From the NCBI GenBank assembly GCA_900608495.1, contig UWYT01000239.1, positions 1 to 57,007 of the forward strand: 57,007 bases of DNA, in the 5' to 3' direction. The notes beneath the pieces are model-generated. The model searched no databases. It was not told the DNA's origin and saw only the letters and a list, made by a program, of their open reading frames with translations. Position 1 is the first letter of the stretch; each line of letters opens with the position of its first letter. Below are positions 54,348-57,007 of this stretch, one piece after another. The translations under genes and the position numbers were made by a program. The stretch comes from Olavius algarvensis spirochete endosymbiont. GTDB lineage: Bacteria > Spirochaetota > Spirochaetia > DSM-2461.

Positions 54348-56600
54348 GTGAAGCAAAGAATCATATACACGTTAACCGACGAGGCTCCCATGCTTGCAAC
54401 CCATGCCCTGTTGCCGATTATACAGGCCTTTACACGCGCCGCCGGAATAGAAATTGAGACAAGAGACATATCTCTAGCTGCAAGAATTCTCGCCGCATTC
54501 CCCGAATATCTAAGTGAAGAGCAAAAAGTTCACGACGCACTGGCCAACCTCGTAACATTGGTTAACAAACCCGAGGCTAACATAATCAAACTGCCCAATA
54601 TTAGTGCCTCAGTTCCCCAAATCCGACAGGCAATAGAGGAACTCCGAGAAAAAAATTACCATGTACCCCTATACATTGAAAATCCCAAGGATGAGGAAGA
54701 AAAGTCAATTCGAGCGAAATATGATAAAATCAAAGGCAGCGCCGTAAACCCGGTTCTCCGAGAGGGGAACTCCGACAGACGTCCTCCCCCCGCCGTTAAA
54801 CGCTATGCCAGACAGCACCCCCATCCAATGGGGCCCTGGATTTCCACATCAGCAACCCATGTGTCCAGTATGTCTTATGGAGATTTCTACGGCAGCGAGA
54901 AATCCATTTCTGCGGAACATGAAACAGTCTTTCACATCGACTTCGTCCCAAACAAGGGTAAATCCATCCGTCTTCGCCCCCCCGCGCCCATCGAGAAAGG
55001 TGAAATAGTTGACTCGGCAGTGATGAGCCGCAAAGCCCTTAGGGAGTACTTCGAACTGGAAATGGCTGATGCAAAGTCAAAGGGTTTACTACTCTCACTG
55101 CATCTAAAGGCTACTATGATGAAAATTTCCGATCCCGTGATATTCGGCCACGCGGTATCGGTTTATTTTAAACCCCTCTTCGAGAAACACCAGGCCATCT
55201 TCAAAAAACTCGGTGTATTTCCTGAAGATGGATTGGCTCAGCTCGAAAGTAAAATCACCCAATTGGAGGCTAAACAAAGACGGGAGATTCTGACCGAACT
55301 TGCAATTGCCTACAAAAATCGCCCTCCCCTCGCGATGGTGAATTCCGAGAAGGGAATTACAAACTTCCACGTACCAAGCGATGTGATTATAGATGCTTCC
55401 ATGCCGGCGTTAATCCGGGCCTCGGGGAAAATGTACGCCAGGGATGGCAGCCTTAACGATACCAAGGCACTAATACCTGATAGAAGCTATGCCTCTATAT
55501 ACCAGTGTGTCATCGATTTCTGCCGCAAAAATGGCGCCTTCGATCCGGTCACAATGGGGAGCGTATCCAATATCGGCCTGATGGCTCAAAAAGCTGAGGA
55601 ATACGGATCGCACGACAAAACTTTCATCGCCCCTGCCGCGGGTATTATCCGAGCCGTCGATGCGAACGGAAGAAGCTTTTTAGAGCAGAATGTCGAGGAT
55701 GGCGACATCTTTCGAATCTGCCAAACAAAGGATGCAGCTGTTAGAAACTGGGTAAATCTCGTGGGTTCCAGAGCTAAAAGAACCAAAACTCCAACGATTT
55801 TCTGGTTGGATAAAAAGAGACCTCATGACGCGCAGCTGATAACAAAAGTCAATCGCTATATTCAAGGCGATAGGGAGCTTGACATCAGAATAGCCAGACC
55901 CTTCGAGGCCTGTCAGATGACTTTGGAGCGTGTTGCCGCAGGGAAAGACACCATATCGGCTACAGGAAACGTACTGCGCGACTATCTCACCGATCTCTTC
56001 CCCATCCTCGAACTCGGTACAAGCGCCAAAATGCTGTCGATCGTGCCGCTAATGAGTGGCGGCGGGATGTTCGAAACCGGGGCTGGCGGCTCCGCGCCTA
56101 AGCATGTCCAACAGCTCCAAAGCGAAAATCATTTACGCTGGGATTCATGTGGCGAATATCTCGCACTGGCCGCTTCCCTCCAACACCTGGCCGATACATC
56201 GGGTAAACCCGAACCCGAGATACTGGCTGGAACTCTCGATACAGCCATTGGCAGACTCCTGGAAAACCGAAAGTCTCCTTCACGAAAATGCGGCGAACTT
56301 GATAACCGAGGCAGCGCCTATTACCTGGCCGTCTACTGGTCACGGGCCCTCGCGGAGCAGAACAAAAATACCAAACTAAGAGTGAAATTTCTCGATCCTG
56401 CTCGCAATTTGCTCGAAAATGAAAGAAAAATCATCGATGAACTCGCACAAGTTCAAGGCAAGCCCGTCAACCTGGGTGGTTATTACATGCCAAATCCAAG
56501 CGCCCTGAAAGCCATTATGCAGCCTAGTCCCACCCTTAACAGAATAATCAATGCCATGGGAACGGACAATTCCGTATCTAACCCTCTCCAAGTAGGATAA
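54348..56600 (+). CDS. icd: Monomeric NADP-dependent isocitrate dehydrogenase (IDH-II)
   Basis: The protein has 750 residues if started at the GTG that sits just before the conserved [24 protein letters not shown] at 54309 gives 13 more residues. Neither has a clear ribosome site. The large monomeric type is recognised along its whole length: [71 protein letters not shown], and [21 protein letters not shown]. It oxidises isocitrate to 2-oxoglutarate and reduces NADP. It is transcribed toward pntB, whose product exchanges hydride between NAD and NADP. Confidence 0.94.
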   Translation: MKQRIIYTLTDEAPMLATHALLPIIQAFTRAAGIEIETRDISLAARILAAFPEYLSEEQKVHDALANLVTLVNKPEANIIKLPNISASVPQIRQAIEELREKNYHVPLYIENPKDEEEKSIRAKYDKIKGSAVNPVLREGNSDRRPPPAVKRYARQHPHPMGPWISTSATHVSSMSYGDFYGSEKSISAEHETVFHIDFVPNKGKSIRLRPPAPIEKGEIVDSAVMSRKALREYFELEMADAKSKGLLLSLHLKATMMKISDPVIFGHAVSVYFKPLFEKHQAIFKKLGVFPEDGLAQLESKITQLEAKQRREILTELAIAYKNRPPLAMVNSEKGITNFHVPSDVIIDASMPALIRASGKMYARDGSLNDTKALIPDRSYASIYQCVIDFCRKNGAFDPVTMGSVSNIGLMAQKAEEYGSHDKTFIAPAAGIIRAVDANGRSFLEQNVEDGDIFRICQTKDAAVRNWVNLVGSRAKRTKTPTIFWLDKKRPHDAQLITKVNRYIQGDRELDIRIARPFEACQMTLERVAAGKDTISATGNVLRDYLTDLFPILELGTSAKMLSIVPLMSGGGMFETGAGGSAPKHVQQLQSENHLRWDSCGEYLALAASLQHLADTSGKPEPEILAGTLDTAIGRLLENRKSPSRKCGELDNRGSAYYLAVYWSRALAEQNKNTKLRVKFLDPARNLLENERKIIDELAQVQGKPVNLGGYYMPNPSALKAIMQPSPTLNRIINAMGTDNSVSNPLQVG

Positions 56601-56769
56601 ATTCTTCAATCAGCAAAATCGCGGGCCTGGAAGCGTGAATTCTGGGATACGTCGTCCGTTCAGAGGCTGGCTCTCTCCTTGGAGAACTTCCTCACCCCGC
56701 CAGTCATTGGATTCAAGCACTCAATCTTTGGCATTCCTATCCAATTAAGCAATTCACCGATTTGCACCT

Positions 56770-57007
56770 CTAATCCTTGAACTCAGCTGCCAGCGATTGG
56801 ATGGAAGACTTGGCGTCTCCGAAAAGCATGCGTGTATTCTCGCCAAAAAAGAGTGGATTGTCGATGCCTGCAAAGCCGGGATTCATCGAACGTTTGAACA
56901 CAATCACCGTTCGCGCCTTATCCACGTCCACAACAGGCATTCCATAAAGTGGTGAATTCTCATCATTGCGAGCAGCAGGATTCACCACGTCATTCGCCCC
57001 AATAACA
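56770..57007 (-). CDS. pntB: NAD(P) transhydrogenase subunit beta, C-terminal part (cut by window edge)
   Basis: The last 78 residues of PntB are visible on the minus strand, and the start lies beyond the window. The NADP-binding domain III is clear: [33 protein letters not shown], then [19 protein letters not shown]. PntAB uses the proton gradient to drive hydride transfer from NADH to NADP. Its neighbour on the other strand is NADP isocitrate dehydrogenase. The roughly 170 bases between the two stops show no feature I can name. Confidence 0.93.
   Translation of the reverse strand, partial: VIGANDVVNPAARNDENSPLYGMPVVDVDKARTVIVFKRSMNPGFAGIDNPLFFGENTRMLFGDAKSSIQSLAAEFKD

Overview
The window looks like a chromosomal piece of an anaerobic or facultative Gram-negative bacterium of moderate GC content. 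The diderm assignment rests on a lipoprotein alpha-2-macroglobulin coupled to penicillin-binding protein 1C, a periplasmic-type 5'-nucleotidase and several lipobox proteins. HydEFG point to an anaerobe with an [FeFe] hydrogenase elsewhere. Spirochaetota is a reasonable guess (PnrA/TmpC-type nucleoside lipoprotein system, PbpC-A2M pair), but no rRNA or marker protein here settles it. Genes are dense, and no gene-free stretch exceeds about 250 bases. I saw no insertion sequence, prophage or CRISPR array.

Layout. 0.2-3.8 kb: hydG-hydE-hydF, maturases of [FeFe] hydrogenase. 3.8-7.8 kb: a three-gene cassette of aminotransferase, thiamine-diphosphate enzyme and NAD-dependent epimerase. 8-13.7 kb: DinB-like protein, small envelope proteins, NAD+-dependent DNA ligase, a secreted ankyrin protein and a hemolysin-III family protein, then tRNA-Leu(GAG). 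14-22 kb: pbpC and an alpha-2-macroglobulin without its thioester. 22.3-28.7 kb: a c-di-GMP block. It holds two overlapping cNMP-binding/GGDEF genes (one degenerate, one intact), divergent from a 1165-residue fusion of three PilZ domains, a LuxD-like alpha/beta hydrolase and a methyltransferase, followed by an Sfp-type phosphopantetheinyl transferase. 29.4-38.4 kb: nucleotide scavenging (phosphoesterase, 5'-nucleotidase, two nucleoside hydrolases and a BMP-family ABC importer) with a clear terminator. 38.6-51 kb: a lipid/polyketide cluster. 51-57 kb: NadR-like enzyme, SurE, KDPG aldolase, monomeric NADP isocitrate dehydrogenase and the end of pntB.

The most remarkable region is 38.6-51 kb. 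It encodes a complete beta-branching cassette of the kind that decorates trans-AT polyketides: acyltransferase, PksF-like ketosynthase, HMG-CoA-synthase-like PksG, PksH-like and PksI-like crotonases, and a donor-type ACP. There is no modular polyketide synthase. The cassette sits instead with discrete fatty-acid-synthase parts (a FabF, a ketoreductase, a FabZ-like dehydratase and a FabL-like reductase), an alpha-oxoamine synthase (serine palmitoyltransferase/BioF superfamily) and a 3-ketodihydrosphingosine-reductase-like SDR. The simplest reading is a self-contained route to a methyl-branched, perhaps iso-branched, long-chain amino alcohol related to sphingoid bases or capnine. The phosphopantetheinyl transferase next to the PilZ fusion could activate the ACP, and the PilZ-LuxD-methyltransferase fusion could be a c-di-GMP-gated enzyme on the same kind of thioester. 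That link is inference.
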